Assembly: GCA_030348385.1 (NCBI GenBank)
Contig: JAUCFP010000006.1
Location: forward strand, 1,178,001-1,242,000
Length of the DNA stretch: 64,000 bases
Reading direction: 5' to 3'
Origin: Cytobacillus sp. NJ13
GTDB lineage: Bacteria > Bacillota > Bacilli > Bacillales > Cytobacillaceae
The notes under the pieces are model-generated. The model worked only from the letters and a program-made list of their open reading frames with translations, did no database searches and had not been told where the DNA came from. Made by a program: the position numbers and the translations under genes. Position 1 is the stretch's first letter. Each line of letters begins with the position of its first letter. Below are positions 34,778 to 44,136 of this stretch, piece after piece.

Positions 34778-35653
34778 TCACTCAACCATATAGGGATGAT
34801 TTAATGCGTCATAATCAGCATCCCTGTTTTTAAGTTCGTTTCCTTCCTTAAAAACACTTTCAAAAAATCTTGATGCCGGTTCAGCCAGTTCTTTATAATA
34901 TTCACTGAATAATGCAGCAGCATGACTGCCCAGCCATTTATCTGGAAGAAGTTCTTCCGGAAGCCCCGGATCCACAAAGAGGAATTTCCGGTATTCATGC
35001 ACAAGCTTTGTTCTTTCCACAAAACATTCTGCATCAGTCATATTTCCCTTCTGGATTTTATTTTTATCAATGATATATTTTTGGCTGTATTCGGAAATAA
35101 ACTCCTGGTATCTTTCATTGATCTCTGTCAGGTTCCAGCTTTTTTCAACAATTTCGATATTCTTATGCGGACCTGCATACCTGGCAATAAAGAAATCAAC
35201 ATAGTCGGCAATATCATATTTCTCGATCAAATCAAATACTTGTTTCTCAAGATTATTAGCTGAAATCCAGCAGCTGCTGGACATGGAGCCAAAACCGCTC
35301 CAAACAAGTTCCTTCCGCAATTCATCCCGCACATTGCGGATTTCTTCCGGGATTGTATACATAAGTATGCGCCACATGCCATCCCACTCTTCAGGCTTTA
35401 GTTTAAAGATGCGCTTAGCCGCTTCCTCAATCCTTTTCTGCCCTCTTGGCGTTAAGGAATAATAGCTTTTATTGCCGATCTTCTCTGAGCTTACCCATCC
35501 CTGCTTATTCATTCTTGAAATAGCTGCTCTGACAGACTGATCATTATGACCAAATTCGCTCAAAAGCTTTATAAGGCTTCCAATCCAAATTTTGCTTCCA
35601 TAATGTGAAATATAATCGCCATAAAGTGTGAAAATCATAGACCTTGTATTCAA
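34778..35653 (-). CDS. paaX: PaaX-family transcriptional repressor
   Basis: A 291-residue regulator with an N-terminal winged-helix domain (NDQSVRAAISRMNKQGWV near 37-54, then YYSLTPRGQKRIEEAAKRI) and the PaaX central and C-terminal domains. PaaX represses phenylacetate genes and is released by phenylacetyl-CoA. It sits just downstream of the paa genes on the same strand, separated from the thiolase gene by a terminator. It is the best candidate in the window to read the shared CG-N7-AACG motif, though that motif does not match the E. coli PaaX operator, so a TetR-type PaaR elsewhere is also possible. Confidence 0.9.
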   Translation of the reverse strand: MNTRSMIFTLYGDYISHYGSKIWIGSLIKLLSEFGHNDQSVRAAISRMNKQGWVSSEKIGNKSYYSLTPRGQKRIEEAAKRIFKLKPEEWDGMWRILMYTIPEEIRNVRDELRKELVWSGFGSMSSSCWISANNLEKQVFDLIEKYDIADYVDFFIARYAGPHKNIEIVEKSWNLTEINERYQEFISEYSQKYIIDKNKIQKGNMTDAECFVERTKLVHEYRKFLFVDPGLPEELLPDKWLGSHAAALFSEYYKELAEPASRFFESVFKEGNELKNRDADYDALNHPYMVE

Positions 35654-35817
35654 CTTGCTTTCATCCTCATTTCATCATGTGGGTTGAACGGAAAAAATTC
35701 GTTATATACAATTGTACTAAAATTAGGCAGTTTTGAACAATACTTTTTCGGCATACTAAATAATTTGCCTGCCTCTGCCTTTATACATCACCGCCAAAGT
35801 CTTTATAACCCTAAAAA

Positions 35818-35841
35818 CCATAGAGAATAAAATCTCTATGG
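35818..35841 (-). terminator. Terminator of the paa thiolase gene
   Basis: A perfect 9-base-pair stem (CCATAGAGA/TCTCTATGG) with a T run on the minus strand, directly against the stop codon. Confidence 0.8.
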
Positions 35842-37038
35842 TCAGCGCTCAACGATTGTTGAAATCCCCTGGCCAACTCCCACACACATCGTTGCCAGGC
35901 CGTATTTTGAATTCCTGCGCTTCATTTCATGCAATAAAGTAGTCAGAATACGGGCACCGCTCGCCCCAAGCGGATGGCCAAATGCAATTGCTCCGCCATT
36001 TACATTTACCCGCTCCGAATCGGCACCAAGTTCTTTTATGCAGGCAAGGGATTGTGAAGCAAAAGCTTCATTCAATTCGGTTAAGTCTATATCATTCATG
36101 GTAAGGCCAGCCCTCTTCAAAGCTTTCTGAGTGGAATAAACAGGACCTGCCCCCATAATCGAAGGCTCAAGTCCTGCTGCTGCGGATACAATATAAGTTC
36201 CAAGGGGCTTTAATCCTAGTTCACGCGCTTTTTCCTCAGACATCAGCAACAATGCAGACGCACCGTCGTTAACCCCTGAAGCATTGCCCGCAGTTACAGT
36301 TCCGCCCTGAAAAATAGGTTTTAAGCTTGAGAGCTTTTCATAAGTTGTTTCGGGCCGGGGATGCTCATCAATTGAAATCGTCACCTCACTCCCATTTTTA
36401 TCTATATATGTAACGGGAATAATTTCATCGTGGAATATGCCTTTTTCAATAGCTGATTTTGCTCTCTTCTGGCTTTCATAAGCAAACAGATCCTGCTCTT
36501 CACGGGATATGCCATACTTTTCTGCAACATTTTCTGCCGTCTTAGGCATGCTTTCAGCACCGTACATTTTCTCAAGCCTGCTGTTTGTAAATCGCCAGCC
36601 GATGGTTGTGTCATACATCTCCATATTCCCTCTTGGAAACTCGCTGCTTGGCTTTGCCATGACAAATGGGGCACGTGTCATGCTTTCCGTACCGCCTGCA
36701 ATAAAAATATCTCCTTCTCCGGCTAAAATGGCCCGTGCAGCATAATTAACAGCGTCTAAACCAGACCCGCAAAGCCGGTTAACTGTTGAAGCAGCCACTT
36801 CGACAGGCAAACCTGCAAGCAAAGCTGCCATCCTGGCAACATTGCGATTATCTTCTCCTGCCTGATTGGCATTTCCCAGTATGACCTCTTCAATTTCTGC
36901 AGGATTCACCTTCGGATTTCTATCCAGCAGAGCTCTAATGACGATAGCTCCCAAATCATCCGGACGAATATCCTTTAAACCACCTTTATATCTCCCGATC
37001 GGAGTCCTTACAGCATCCACAATTACTGCTTTTCTCAT
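35842..37038 (-). CDS. paaJ: Acyl-CoA thiolase, probable 3-oxoadipyl-CoA thiolase
   Basis: A 398-residue thiolase. The nucleophile is Cys90 in [10 protein letters not shown], with [10 protein letters not shown] near 352 and CVGVGQG near 383 forming the rest of the active site. In the paa context it should cleave 3-oxoadipyl-CoA and 3-oxo-5,6-dehydrosuberyl-CoA to acetyl-CoA and succinyl-CoA. The start overlaps the stop of the 3-hydroxyacyl-CoA dehydrogenase gene (ATGA). It is the last gene of the catabolic run. Confidence 0.88.
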   Translation of the reverse strand: MRKAVIVDAVRTPIGRYKGGLKDIRPDDLGAIVIRALLDRNPKVNPAEIEEVILGNANQAGEDNRNVARMAALLAGLPVEVAASTVNRLCGSGLDAVNYAARAILAGEGDIFIAGGTESMTRAPFVMAKPSSEFPRGNMEMYDTTIGWRFTNSRLEKMYGAESMPKTAENVAEKYGISREEQDLFAYESQKRAKSAIEKGIFHDEIIPVTYIDKNGSEVTISIDEHPRPETTYEKLSSLKPIFQGGTVTAGNASGVNDGASALLLMSEEKARELGLKPLGTYIVSAAAGLEPSIMGAGPVYSTQKALKRAGLTMNDIDLTELNEAFASQSLACIKELGADSERVNVNGGAIAFGHPLGASGARILTTLLHEMKRRNSKYGLATMCVGVGQGISTIVER

Positions 37039-37901
37039 TGCTTAACTCCCTCTCTGGCAGTGTAATCATAAACACCCCTGCCTGTTTTGCGTCCAAGCCT
37101 GCCAGCTTTGACATATTGTTCAAGGAGCGGTGCCGGCCGGTATTTTTCTCCCAGCTTGCTGTGAAGGTATTTTAAATTATTCAAGCGCGTATCGAGGCCG
37201 ACAAGGTCCCCAAGTTCGAATGGCCCCATAGGATAATTCAGCCCAAGCTTAATTGCCTTATCAATTTCTTCAGGTGTGCCAAGACCTTCCTGCAGCATAT
37301 AAAAAGCCTCATTTCCAACGAGTGCACTGATCCTGCTTGTTACAAAGCCTGGAAACTCATTAATGACTACTGTTTCTTTTCCCATTTGCTCGGCAGCACG
37401 TTTAATTAACTGTGCTGTTTCTTCACTTGTTTCAAGCCCTTTAATAATTTCAACAAGCGGCATTTTTTGGACGGGATTAAAGAAGTGCATGGCAATCACT
37501 TTGTCCGGGCGTTTTGTAAATGATCCAATCTCGGTTGGACTCATGGTAGAAGTGTTTGTAGCAAAACAGCAGTGTTCAGGTGCGTGCTGATCAATCACCT
37601 CGAAAATATTTTTCTTAATATCCATCACTTCAGGGACTGCCTCAATAACAAGATCAGCTTCACTTACATGCTGAGCAAGACTTACAGAATAGGTAAGACG
37701 GTTTTTGCTTGCTTGCATATCAGCGGCTGTTATTTTATTCCTGGCGAGTCCTTTTTCAAAGATGCTATCAACCTCTTTTTCCGCACCGATTAATTGTTCC
37801 CGGCTGATATCTACAAGGGTGGTGTGAAATCCCCCGACTGCACTGACATACGCAATCCCACGCCCCATCACGCCTGAACCAATCACGACTATATTTTTCA
37901 T
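37035..37901 (-). CDS. paaH: 3-hydroxyacyl-CoA dehydrogenase (PaaH)
   Basis: A 288-residue NAD-dependent enzyme. The Rossmann motif GSGVMGRG is at residues 8-15, the MHFFNPV signature near 138-144 holds the catalytic His, and the C-terminal helical domain is complete. In phenylacetate breakdown it oxidises 3-hydroxyadipyl-CoA. It resembles 3-hydroxybutyryl-CoA dehydrogenases, but the paa context fixes the role. It overlaps the thiolase gene by four bases and follows a hairpin at 37933-37956. Confidence 0.88.
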   Translation of the reverse strand: MKNIVVIGSGVMGRGIAYVSAVGGFHTTLVDISREQLIGAEKEVDSIFEKGLARNKITAADMQASKNRLTYSVSLAQHVSEADLVIEAVPEVMDIKKNIFEVIDQHAPEHCCFATNTSTMSPTEIGSFTKRPDKVIAMHFFNPVQKMPLVEIIKGLETSEETAQLIKRAAEQMGKETVVINEFPGFVTSRISALVGNEAFYMLQEGLGTPEEIDKAIKLGLNYPMGPFELGDLVGLDTRLNNLKYLHSKLGEKYRPAPLLEQYVKAGRLGRKTGRGVYDYTAREGVKQ

Positions 37902-37932
37902 GGTGTAATCCTCCTTTCAGTTTAAAAAAAGA

Positions 37933-37956
37933 CGAGCACCCGAAACGAGATGCTCG
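37933..37956 (-). terminator. Internal terminator-like hairpin in the paa operon
   Basis: CGAGCA/TGCTCG stem with a 12-base loop, then TCTTTTTTT on the minus strand, between paaG and paaH. It probably attenuates expression of paaH and paaJ. Confidence 0.6.
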
Positions 37957-38019
37957 CAAGAAGAACATAAAACGGGCAAATATTTTAATAGGATTCTAAG
38001 TCTTTTAATCCAGCAAGTT

Positions 38020-38793
38020 CTACTTCCCTTGAAACACAGGCTTGCGCTTTTGCATAAATGCTGCTACACCCTCTTTATGGTCAAGAGTAAGTCCTGCCAG
38101 CCGCTGACCCTGTGCATCTCTCTCCAAACATTCTTCTAAAGTGGTTTCCCAGCTCGCTTTCAGGTTCTTCTTTATTATGGCAATGGCTGCTGTCGGCATG
38201 CTGGCCAGCCTTTCTGCAAAAGCCGTTATTTCATCCTGCCATTTCTCCATAGGAATTACCTTGGTAGCCAGGCCAAGCTCTTTGGCTTCCTGTGCATTAA
38301 CCTTTTCACCGAGCACTGCAAGCTCCATGGCTTTCGCATGACCGATCAGCTTTGGCAGAAAGTAGAGATTCCCAGCATCAGGCACCAGCCCGACATGGAT
38401 AAAAGCTTCTAAAAAACTGGCTTTATCAGATAGGAGCCTAAAATCGCAAGCTAATGCGAGACTCATACCTGCACCTGCTGCCACCCCATTAACCGCAGCG
38501 ATAACCGGCTTTTTACATTTATGAAGCTCCAAAACCATTGGATTATAGAACCGGCGGAGTACCTCACCGTGATCCATATCCTCATTTACCCCCTGAAGGT
38601 CCTGGCCAGAGCAAAATGCGCGTCCTTCACCTGTTATAACAAGACATCGGACTTCGTTATCCCGGCTTGCCAGTTTTATGGCCTGCTGAACCTCTTTATT
38701 AAGCTGTTCTGTGAATGCATTCAGTTTATCCGGGCGATTTAATGAAATCCAGGCAACACCGTTTGCGACCTCATATTTCACCGTTTCAAACAT
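38020..38793 (-). CDS. paaG: Enoyl-CoA hydratase/isomerase, probable PaaG
   Basis: A 257-residue crotonase-fold protein. The oxyanion-hole residues lie in AFCSGQDLQG near 60-69 and NGVAAGAGMSLALACD near 103-118, and an Asp in GLVPDAGNLYFLP near 140 matches the PaaG isomerase type. PaaG turns the ring epoxide of phenylacetyl-CoA into the seven-membered oxepin-CoA. It lies 18 bases behind paaF. The assignment between paaF and paaG rests on these residues and order. Confidence 0.85.
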   Translation of the reverse strand: MFETVKYEVANGVAWISLNRPDKLNAFTEQLNKEVQQAIKLASRDNEVRCLVITGEGRAFCSGQDLQGVNEDMDHGEVLRRFYNPMVLELHKCKKPVIAAVNGVAAGAGMSLALACDFRLLSDKASFLEAFIHVGLVPDAGNLYFLPKLIGHAKAMELAVLGEKVNAQEAKELGLATKVIPMEKWQDEITAFAERLASMPTAAIAIIKKNLKASWETTLEECLERDAQGQRLAGLTLDHKEGVAAFMQKRKPVFQGK

Positions 38794-38811
38794 TTGCTAT
38801 GTACACCTCCT

Positions 38812-39591
38812 CTACTTCCCTTTGAATTGAGGCTTGCGTTTTTCAATAAAGGCCTTCATTCCTTCTTTTTGATCTTCTGTCGAGAATAATAGATAAAAAT
38901 TCTTCCGTTCGAATTCCATTCCCTCAATTAAAGAAGTATCAACTGCTTTAAGGACTGCTTCTTTTATTAGCCGTATGGCGATTGGCGCCTGATTGGCAAT
39001 TTGTTCAGCAGCCTTCATCGTTTCTTCTAAAAGAAGCTCCTCTGATATAAGCTGGTTGACGATGCCATGTTGAAGCGCTTCTTTGGCGGTGATTCTTTTG
39101 CCGGTAAAAAGCCATTCCATTGCTTTCGTTTTTCCGACAAGCTTAGTAAGCCTCTGCGTTCCGCCTGCACCTGGCATTACTCCCAGGTTTACCTCCGGAA
39201 AGCCAAACTCCGCGTTATCAGCGGCATAAAGCAAATCACAGCATAAAGCAAGCTCAAAGCCGCCGCCAAGGGCAAAACCATGAACCGCCCCGATAATCGG
39301 TTTCTTGATCATGGCAAGGCGATCCCAATCCTTAAATTGATTGCGAAGCTCAAAATCTATTGCCTGGTCGTTTGCCATCTCATCAATATCTGCTCCGGCT
39401 GCAAATGCTCTGCCATTGCCGCTTAATACGATAGCATTAATGGTGCTGTCAGCCTCAAACCCTTCCATCACTTCCAGAATCTCTGAAACCATAGGGCGGT
39501 TGATTGCATTTAAGACTTTTGGCCGGTTTAAAGCAATTAAACCAAGCTTTCCATGCTGTGAAACTTCAATAGCTTCATAGCTTTTACTCAT
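38812..39591 (-). CDS. paaF: Enoyl-CoA hydratase, probable PaaF
   Basis: A 259-residue crotonase-fold hydratase. It has the two catalytic Glu-bearing segments of true hydratases (GFALGGGFELALCCD near 105 and FPEVNLGVMPGAGGTQRL near 130), so water addition to 2,3-dehydroadipyl-CoA fits. I chose the ATG at 39591 with an AGGAAG ribosome site; it overlaps the stop of the EthD gene by eight bases, showing coupling. Confidence 0.87.
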   Translation of the reverse strand: MSKSYEAIEVSQHGKLGLIALNRPKVLNAINRPMVSEILEVMEGFEADSTINAIVLSGNGRAFAAGADIDEMANDQAIDFELRNQFKDWDRLAMIKKPIIGAVHGFALGGGFELALCCDLLYAADNAEFGFPEVNLGVMPGAGGTQRLTKLVGKTKAMEWLFTGKRITAKEALQHGIVNQLISEELLLEETMKAAEQIANQAPIAIRLIKEAVLKAVDTSLIEGMEFERKNFYLLFSTEDQKEGMKAFIEKRKPQFKGK

Positions 39592-39892
39592 CTGCTTCCT
39601 CACCAATCATAAGAGTGATAATATCACCTGCAAATTTCATGGCGTCTTTTCCCGATGCCTTGCCTTCATCTGTTCTCATAGCCTCCTGTAAAGATTCATG
39701 GCTGTCATAGTACATTTCGCACATCAAATAGTACTTCCCTTCGCCCCCCATAGGACTGCCAACAATTTTTGTAACTTCCATTTTGCGGAGACCCGGAATT
39801 TTGGCTGTAAGCGGCGCGTGCGTATTAAAATAATGGTCATCAAATGCCTCCTTATTTTCAGGGTGCTTATAAAGAGCGATTAATTTTACCAT
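39584..39892 (-). CDS. EthD-family small protein
   Basis: A 102-residue ferredoxin-fold dimeric alpha-beta barrel protein of the EthD family (VKLIALYKHPENKEAFDDHYF opening and HAPLTAKIPGLRKMEV motif). Such proteins often accompany oxygenase or aromatic pathways; the exact role is not settled. It is first in the paaF-paaG run, translationally coupled to paaF. Possibly it handles an unstable ring-epoxide product, which is inference only. Confidence 0.8.
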   Translation of the reverse strand: MVKLIALYKHPENKEAFDDHYFNTHAPLTAKIPGLRKMEVTKIVGSPMGGEGKYYLMCEMYYDSHESLQEAMRTDEGKASGKDAMKFAGDIITLMIGEEADE

Positions 39893-39938
39893 TTGTCAAC
39901 TTCCTTTCAGGTTTAGTGGATTTGATTCATTTAATAGT

Positions 39939-39984
39939 ATTCCTGGAGCCGGATTCATATGTTATTTGTGTTATCTCCAGGAAT
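39939..39984 (-). other. Long inverted repeat inside the paa operon
   Basis: ATTCCTGGAG-N26-CTCCAGGAAT, a 10-base perfect stem between paaD and the EthD gene, with no T run. It may be an mRNA-processing or stability structure separating the epoxidase and beta-oxidation segments. Confidence 0.5.
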
Positions 39985-40077
39985 TTATCATTGAAGGTTT
40001 AACAGTTTTCCAGCATCTTAAAAATAGCACTAGAAACAATTGACCGGTTTTCATAACAAATTCGAAAGTCCTTATAG

Positions 40078-40575
40078 CTACATCATTGTTGATACAGGTT
40101 TCATAGCTTCAAAGGGATTCCTGCAGGATTTGCAGTATAAAATGCTGCGGCAGGCAGTAGGGCCAAACAGGTTTTCCATTGTCGTATATGTGGACCCGCA
40201 AAAAGGACAATCCACATGCCATTCACCTGTTTCACATATTAATTTTGGAGGCGGCGCAATTCCGAATTCCTTTAGCTTTAACCTTCCTGTTTCTGTTATC
40301 CGGTCAGACGTCCAGGGCGGATGATAGATAAACCGGACCTCTATTTTTTCAAATATCCCTGCCTTGTCTATTTCGGTTTCCACGTTTTTTCGAATGATAT
40401 CCAGTGCAGGGCATCCCATAAAAGTAGGCAGGAGTTTAACCAATACTGAATTGCCCTCCGCCTCAATCTGCTCCAGCATTCCTAAATCAACGATTGAAAT
40501 GCTATCTATTTCAGGGTCTTTAACATTATGAAGCGCTTCCAACGCGGTTTTTATCAACATTTGATCCTGCTCCAT
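40078..40575 (-). CDS. paaD: Phenylacetyl-CoA epoxidase maturation protein PaaD
   Basis: A 165-residue protein with an N-terminal MIP18/DUF59 domain (VKDPEIDSISIVDLGM near 17-32) and a C-terminal Cys-rich zinc-ribbon-like part (CPFCGSTYTT, then C-K-S-C-R). PaaD is needed for a functional epoxidase, probably in iron or iron-sulfur assembly. It follows paaC by 21 bases. All three domain landmarks are clear. Confidence 0.92.
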   Translation of the reverse strand: MEQDQMLIKTALEALHNVKDPEIDSISIVDLGMLEQIEAEGNSVLVKLLPTFMGCPALDIIRKNVETEIDKAGIFEKIEVRFIYHPPWTSDRITETGRLKLKEFGIAPPPKLICETGEWHVDCPFCGSTYTTMENLFGPTACRSILYCKSCRNPFEAMKPVSTMM

Positions 40576-40596
40576 TTACATCACCCTTTAAAAAAC

Positions 40597-41418
40597 TTAC
40601 CAGCTTGCAGCTGGATGTATGTTATACACCTCGCTCAAAGTGGCTAAAGCTGACTCAAGGTCGGCAGTATGCTCTCCTATGCGGCCATTTCCATTTTCCA
40701 TTGCAAGGTCTGCCTCTGAGACTGCCAGATTGATAGATTCAAAAACAGGCTTCATTGTAAGCAGCCAGCGCTGCTTTAATATTTCTTCCTTCTCAATGAG
40801 GCCATGTTCCGCCATATCTTTTGCCAGCGGTCCCAATGTTATGACTCCTTCAAAATCAGCTAAAACCTTCCCAATGGCCGCTTCCATCCTCGTTCTGGCT
40901 TCCCCGTCAGCCTGCATCAGCTGGATAAACCATATTTTCCAGTGAAGGAGATGATAATAAAGCTCCATATTAACCTTTAATGCCACCTCGGCTAATGGCC
41001 GATAAGAAGAATTTTTAAGAGATTCCAATCTGATTTTTTTCGATTGGATATAAAAATAATTTCTTACTACTGCGAATGCCCAGTCATATTGTGCTGAAGA
41101 CAAGTAATGACCTGGACCATTTACCACTTCCAAAAGGACAGCATTTCTCCTTTCAGAAGCTTCTCTTGCATGTGCAAGACTATCTACATTGCCTTCTCCA
41201 AGATCCTCCAGCAGCTGATAAAACATGGCGGCATGGCCCATGGTATCCTGGCTGATGGATGAAAAGGCGACATCCTCCTCTATATGAGGTGCCAGGCCAA
41301 GCCACTCTGAACCCCGGTAGGCAAGTATGAAGTCATCGTCAGCAAGCTGATATAATAATGATGTCAGTGCCGGCTTAACCTTAGCGTCGATTGGCATTTT
41401 ACTAACTGGCTCAGTCAC
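40597..41418 (-). CDS. paaC: Phenylacetyl-CoA epoxidase subunit PaaC
   Basis: A 273-residue all-helical ferritin-like protein. PaaC is the structural partner of the di-iron subunit PaaA and lacks a full metal site itself. LADDDFILAYRGSEWLGLAP near residue 26-45 and EDVAFSSISQDTMGHAAMFYQLL near residue 49-71 are conserved PaaC stretches. The start overlaps the paaB stop by eight bases. Confidence 0.93.
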   Translation of the reverse strand: MTEPVSKMPIDAKVKPALTSLLYQLADDDFILAYRGSEWLGLAPHIEEDVAFSSISQDTMGHAAMFYQLLEDLGEGNVDSLAHAREASERRNAVLLEVVNGPGHYLSSAQYDWAFAVVRNYFYIQSKKIRLESLKNSSYRPLAEVALKVNMELYYHLLHWKIWFIQLMQADGEARTRMEAAIGKVLADFEGVITLGPLAKDMAEHGLIEKEEILKQRWLLTMKPVFESINLAVSEADLAMENGNGRIGEHTADLESALATLSEVYNIHPAASW

Positions 41419-41761
41419 CTTTCTTCATCCCTCCCCATGACAGAATTTCCTTTTCATCAAGCATTTCCTGCTCGTAGTGGCGCCACTTTTTCTTCAAATA
41501 TCCGTATCCTTTTGTCGTGCGGTAATCTTTGTTGTCCAGACGCTGAAGTGAGTGCTTTTCTTCCGGTGTCAGCTTCCGGATATCAGAGCGTTTGACGACC
41601 CAGATATCAGCAACCGGTTCTCTCCTCATAAAATTTTCCTGTGCCATGACGAGTGCAAGCTCTCGATTTGGCGCCAGCAGGGAAAATTGATATTGCAGAG
41701 GCGAGGTATCGGTTCTTTGACTAAAGACTTCGAATTCCTGATAAAACCCATCGTTTCCCAA
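41411..41761 (-). CDS. paaB: Phenylacetyl-CoA epoxidase subunit PaaB
   Basis: A 116-residue subunit of the ring 1,2-epoxidase, marked by FYQEFEVFSQRTDTSPLQY and a tail of LDNKDYRTTKGYGYLKKKW. I chose the TTG at 41761 with GGGAGGGA six bases upstream; a further upstream ATG falls within that ribosome site. PaaB bridges PaaAC dimers. It lies 24 bases behind paaA and overlaps paaC. Confidence 0.93.
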   Translation of the reverse strand: MGNDGFYQEFEVFSQRTDTSPLQYQFSLLAPNRELALVMAQENFMRREPVADIWVVKRSDIRKLTPEEKHSLQRLDNKDYRTTKGYGYLKKKWRHYEQEMLDEKEILSWGGMKKGD

Positions 41762-41785
41762 AGGGATCCCTCCCATCTGAACGGT

Positions 41786-42745
41786 TTAGTTTGCAGTATT
41801 GAGCGCTTCGCGCACCCATTTGTTAGTCTCATAAGCTGTGCGGCGGAGTCCGAGCCGCTCCTGAGATTTTGGCCCATTATTTTTAATAATGTCCTTGAAC
41901 TTATTCCAGTCAGGCTGCCTATAAACCCATAGCTCCTGATCCTGGTCAAAATGCATTGTCTCATCCGGCAGTTTGATGCCAAGCGAGAGAACACGGGGAA
42001 TATACTTTGTAAAAAAGTCTTGCCTTAAGTCTTCGTTCGTCTTTGTCCGGATTCTGTATTTTATCGTTGTATCCTGTTTGGAAGTGCCGGTAGTAGAGGC
42101 ATCACCGGGGCCAAAGAACATTAACAGCGCTTCCCACCAGCGGTTAACCGCATCCTGAACCATCGCTTTCTGCTCCTCGGTTCCTTCTGCAAGCGCCATG
42201 ATGATTGCTTCACCATGCTGGGCATGAAAAACCTCTTCCGCGCAAATCCGTTTAAGCGCTCTTGCATAAGGGCCGTATGAAGCATTAAGCATATTTGTCT
42301 GGGTAATAATAGCAGCACCGTCAACCAGCCAGCCAATCAGCCCTGCATCCCCCCATGTTGGAGCCTCCATATGAAAAACATTGTGGAACTTCAGTCTTCC
42401 GCTGAATAAATCCTGCATAATATCTTCACGGGTTTTGCCGAGAGGCTTCATTAAATCCTCTGCAACACGGAGCAGCAGCTGTCCATGTCCCATCTCATCC
42501 TGCACCTTTGCCATGATTCCCAGCTTCCGTTTTAATGAAGGGGCTTTTGGCACCCACTCCTTTTCAGGAAGTGCTCCCATAATTTCACTGATTCCATGCA
42601 TCGAAATCAATTTGATTAATGTCATTCGGTAATCTTCCGGCATCCAATCATCCGCTTCAATTTTTTCTTCTGCATTAATGCGTTTCATGAACTGCACGTA
42701 TTTTTCTTCTTCCGTCATTTCTTGAAAGAAAAGAGCTTCTGACAT
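41786..42745 (-). CDS. paaA: Phenylacetyl-CoA epoxidase catalytic subunit PaaA
   Basis: A 319-residue di-iron monooxygenase subunit that epoxidises the ring of phenylacetyl-CoA. Iron-ligand helices are visible as KVQDEMGHGQLLLR near 92 and RICAEEVFHAQHGEAI near residue 170. I chose the ATG at 42745, where GGGGGTG is the ribosome site. It is second in the operon after paaK. Electrons normally come from the reductase PaaE, which is not coded in this window. Confidence 0.95.
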   Translation of the reverse strand: MSEALFFQEMTEEEKYVQFMKRINAEEKIEADDWMPEDYRMTLIKLISMHGISEIMGALPEKEWVPKAPSLKRKLGIMAKVQDEMGHGQLLLRVAEDLMKPLGKTREDIMQDLFSGRLKFHNVFHMEAPTWGDAGLIGWLVDGAAIITQTNMLNASYGPYARALKRICAEEVFHAQHGEAIIMALAEGTEEQKAMVQDAVNRWWEALLMFFGPGDASTTGTSKQDTTIKYRIRTKTNEDLRQDFFTKYIPRVLSLGIKLPDETMHFDQDQELWVYRQPDWNKFKDIIKNNGPKSQERLGLRRTAYETNKWVREALNTAN

Positions 42746-42764
42746 GTGATTCACCCCCAGTGAG

Positions 42765-44087
42765 TTAAAAATTATTCATTCGGGTTACTGCATTTTTCAC
42801 TGCCGCATTTATAATTCTGACAGCTTTCCCTTCCGATCGTGGAAGCATTTTAGGCGGATGGAGGACAAGTCCGATGTTAATAAAGCAATTTTGCTTCACT
42901 GCTTCCTGGATCTTCTTTTTTACATGTTCTGCTTCTCCGATATCTCTATAAAACTCTTCGCTCCATTCAGCATGAAGCTCCAAAAATTTTAAACTTCCCC
43001 TCTTATAGACTTGGATATGGTAATGCGGAGAAAGCTCAGGCATCTGAAGAATGCACCGTTCAATCTCGGAAGGAAAGACATTTACACCATTTACATTAAG
43101 CATATCGTCTATGCGGCCATTCACACGGCTCATGCGAATCGTAGTTCTCCCGCAAACACACTTCTCTTTAGAAAGGGAGGCAATATCACCAGTTCGGTAG
43201 CGAATCACCGGAAAAGCTTCCTTCGTTAAGCTTGTAAAGACAAGCTCACCTTCCTCCCCGTCTGGAAGCGGTATCATTTTTATCGGATCGATCACTTCTG
43301 CATAAAAATGATCCTCTGCAATGTGCAGCCCATCCTGAGATTCATGGCATTCCATGGCGACACCTGGTCCAAGAACTTCACTCAGTCCATAAATATCGCA
43401 TGCTTTAATCCCAAGCTTAGCTTCTAGTGTTTTCCTCATTTCTTCAGACCAAGGCTCTGCACCAAATATCCCATACTTTAAGGATGTATCCGCCGGGTCC
43501 ATTCCTCTCTCTTCCATCTTCTCTGCTAAATTGAGGATGTAGGAAGGAGTTCCGCAAATAACGTCTGGCTTAAAGTCTTGAATCAGCATAATTTGTCTGT
43601 CAGTATTTCCTCCAGAAACAGGTACGGTAGCCATGCCAAGCTGTTCGCTGCCATAATGCAGTCCCAATCCACCTGTAAAGAGACCGTATCCGTAAGCATT
43701 ATGCAATGTATGGCCAGGTTCGCCTCCTCCGATTAAGATTGCCCTGGCTATCAGATTGCTCCACATTTTAATGTCATTTCTTGTGTAGCCCACTACTGTC
43801 GGCTTGCCGCTCGTTCCCGATGAAGCGTGCAGACGGACAATTTCTTTTTTATCCACAGCAAAAAGCCCGAATGGGTAATGTTCCCGCAAATCTGCTTTAA
43901 CAGTAAAGGGCAGCTTTTGAATATCATCCAGGCTGGTAACGTCTTCAGGTGCAATATTACTTTTCAAAAACTTTTTCCGATAAAAAGGCACATGATTAAA
44001 TACTCTTTCCACTGTCTGCTTGAGCCGGTCCAACTGCAATTCTTCTATAAAATCGCGGCTTTCCGTTTCAATATCATGCAGAATCAA
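42765..44087 (-). CDS. paaK: Phenylacetate-CoA ligase
   Basis: A 440-residue adenylate-forming ligase that makes phenylacetyl-CoA from phenylacetate, ATP and CoA. The ATP-binding loop HASSGTSGKPTVVGYT is near residue 88 and YGLSEVLGPG near 235. I chose the TTG at 44087, six bases after GGGAGGT; the ATG between them is out of frame and stops at once. It heads the paa operon and is preceded by the shared operator-like motif and a second inverted repeat. Confidence 0.95.
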   Translation of the reverse strand: MILHDIETESRDFIEELQLDRLKQTVERVFNHVPFYRKKFLKSNIAPEDVTSLDDIQKLPFTVKADLREHYPFGLFAVDKKEIVRLHASSGTSGKPTVVGYTRNDIKMWSNLIARAILIGGGEPGHTLHNAYGYGLFTGGLGLHYGSEQLGMATVPVSGGNTDRQIMLIQDFKPDVICGTPSYILNLAEKMEERGMDPADTSLKYGIFGAEPWSEEMRKTLEAKLGIKACDIYGLSEVLGPGVAMECHESQDGLHIAEDHFYAEVIDPIKMIPLPDGEEGELVFTSLTKEAFPVIRYRTGDIASLSKEKCVCGRTTIRMSRVNGRIDDMLNVNGVNVFPSEIERCILQMPELSPHYHIQVYKRGSLKFLELHAEWSEEFYRDIGEAEHVKKKIQEAVKQNCFINIGLVLHPPKMLPRSEGKAVRIINAAVKNAVTRMNNF

Positions 44088-44136
44088 GACATGACCTCCC
44101 AAATTATCATCATATTAAGATAATTATTTTATATAA

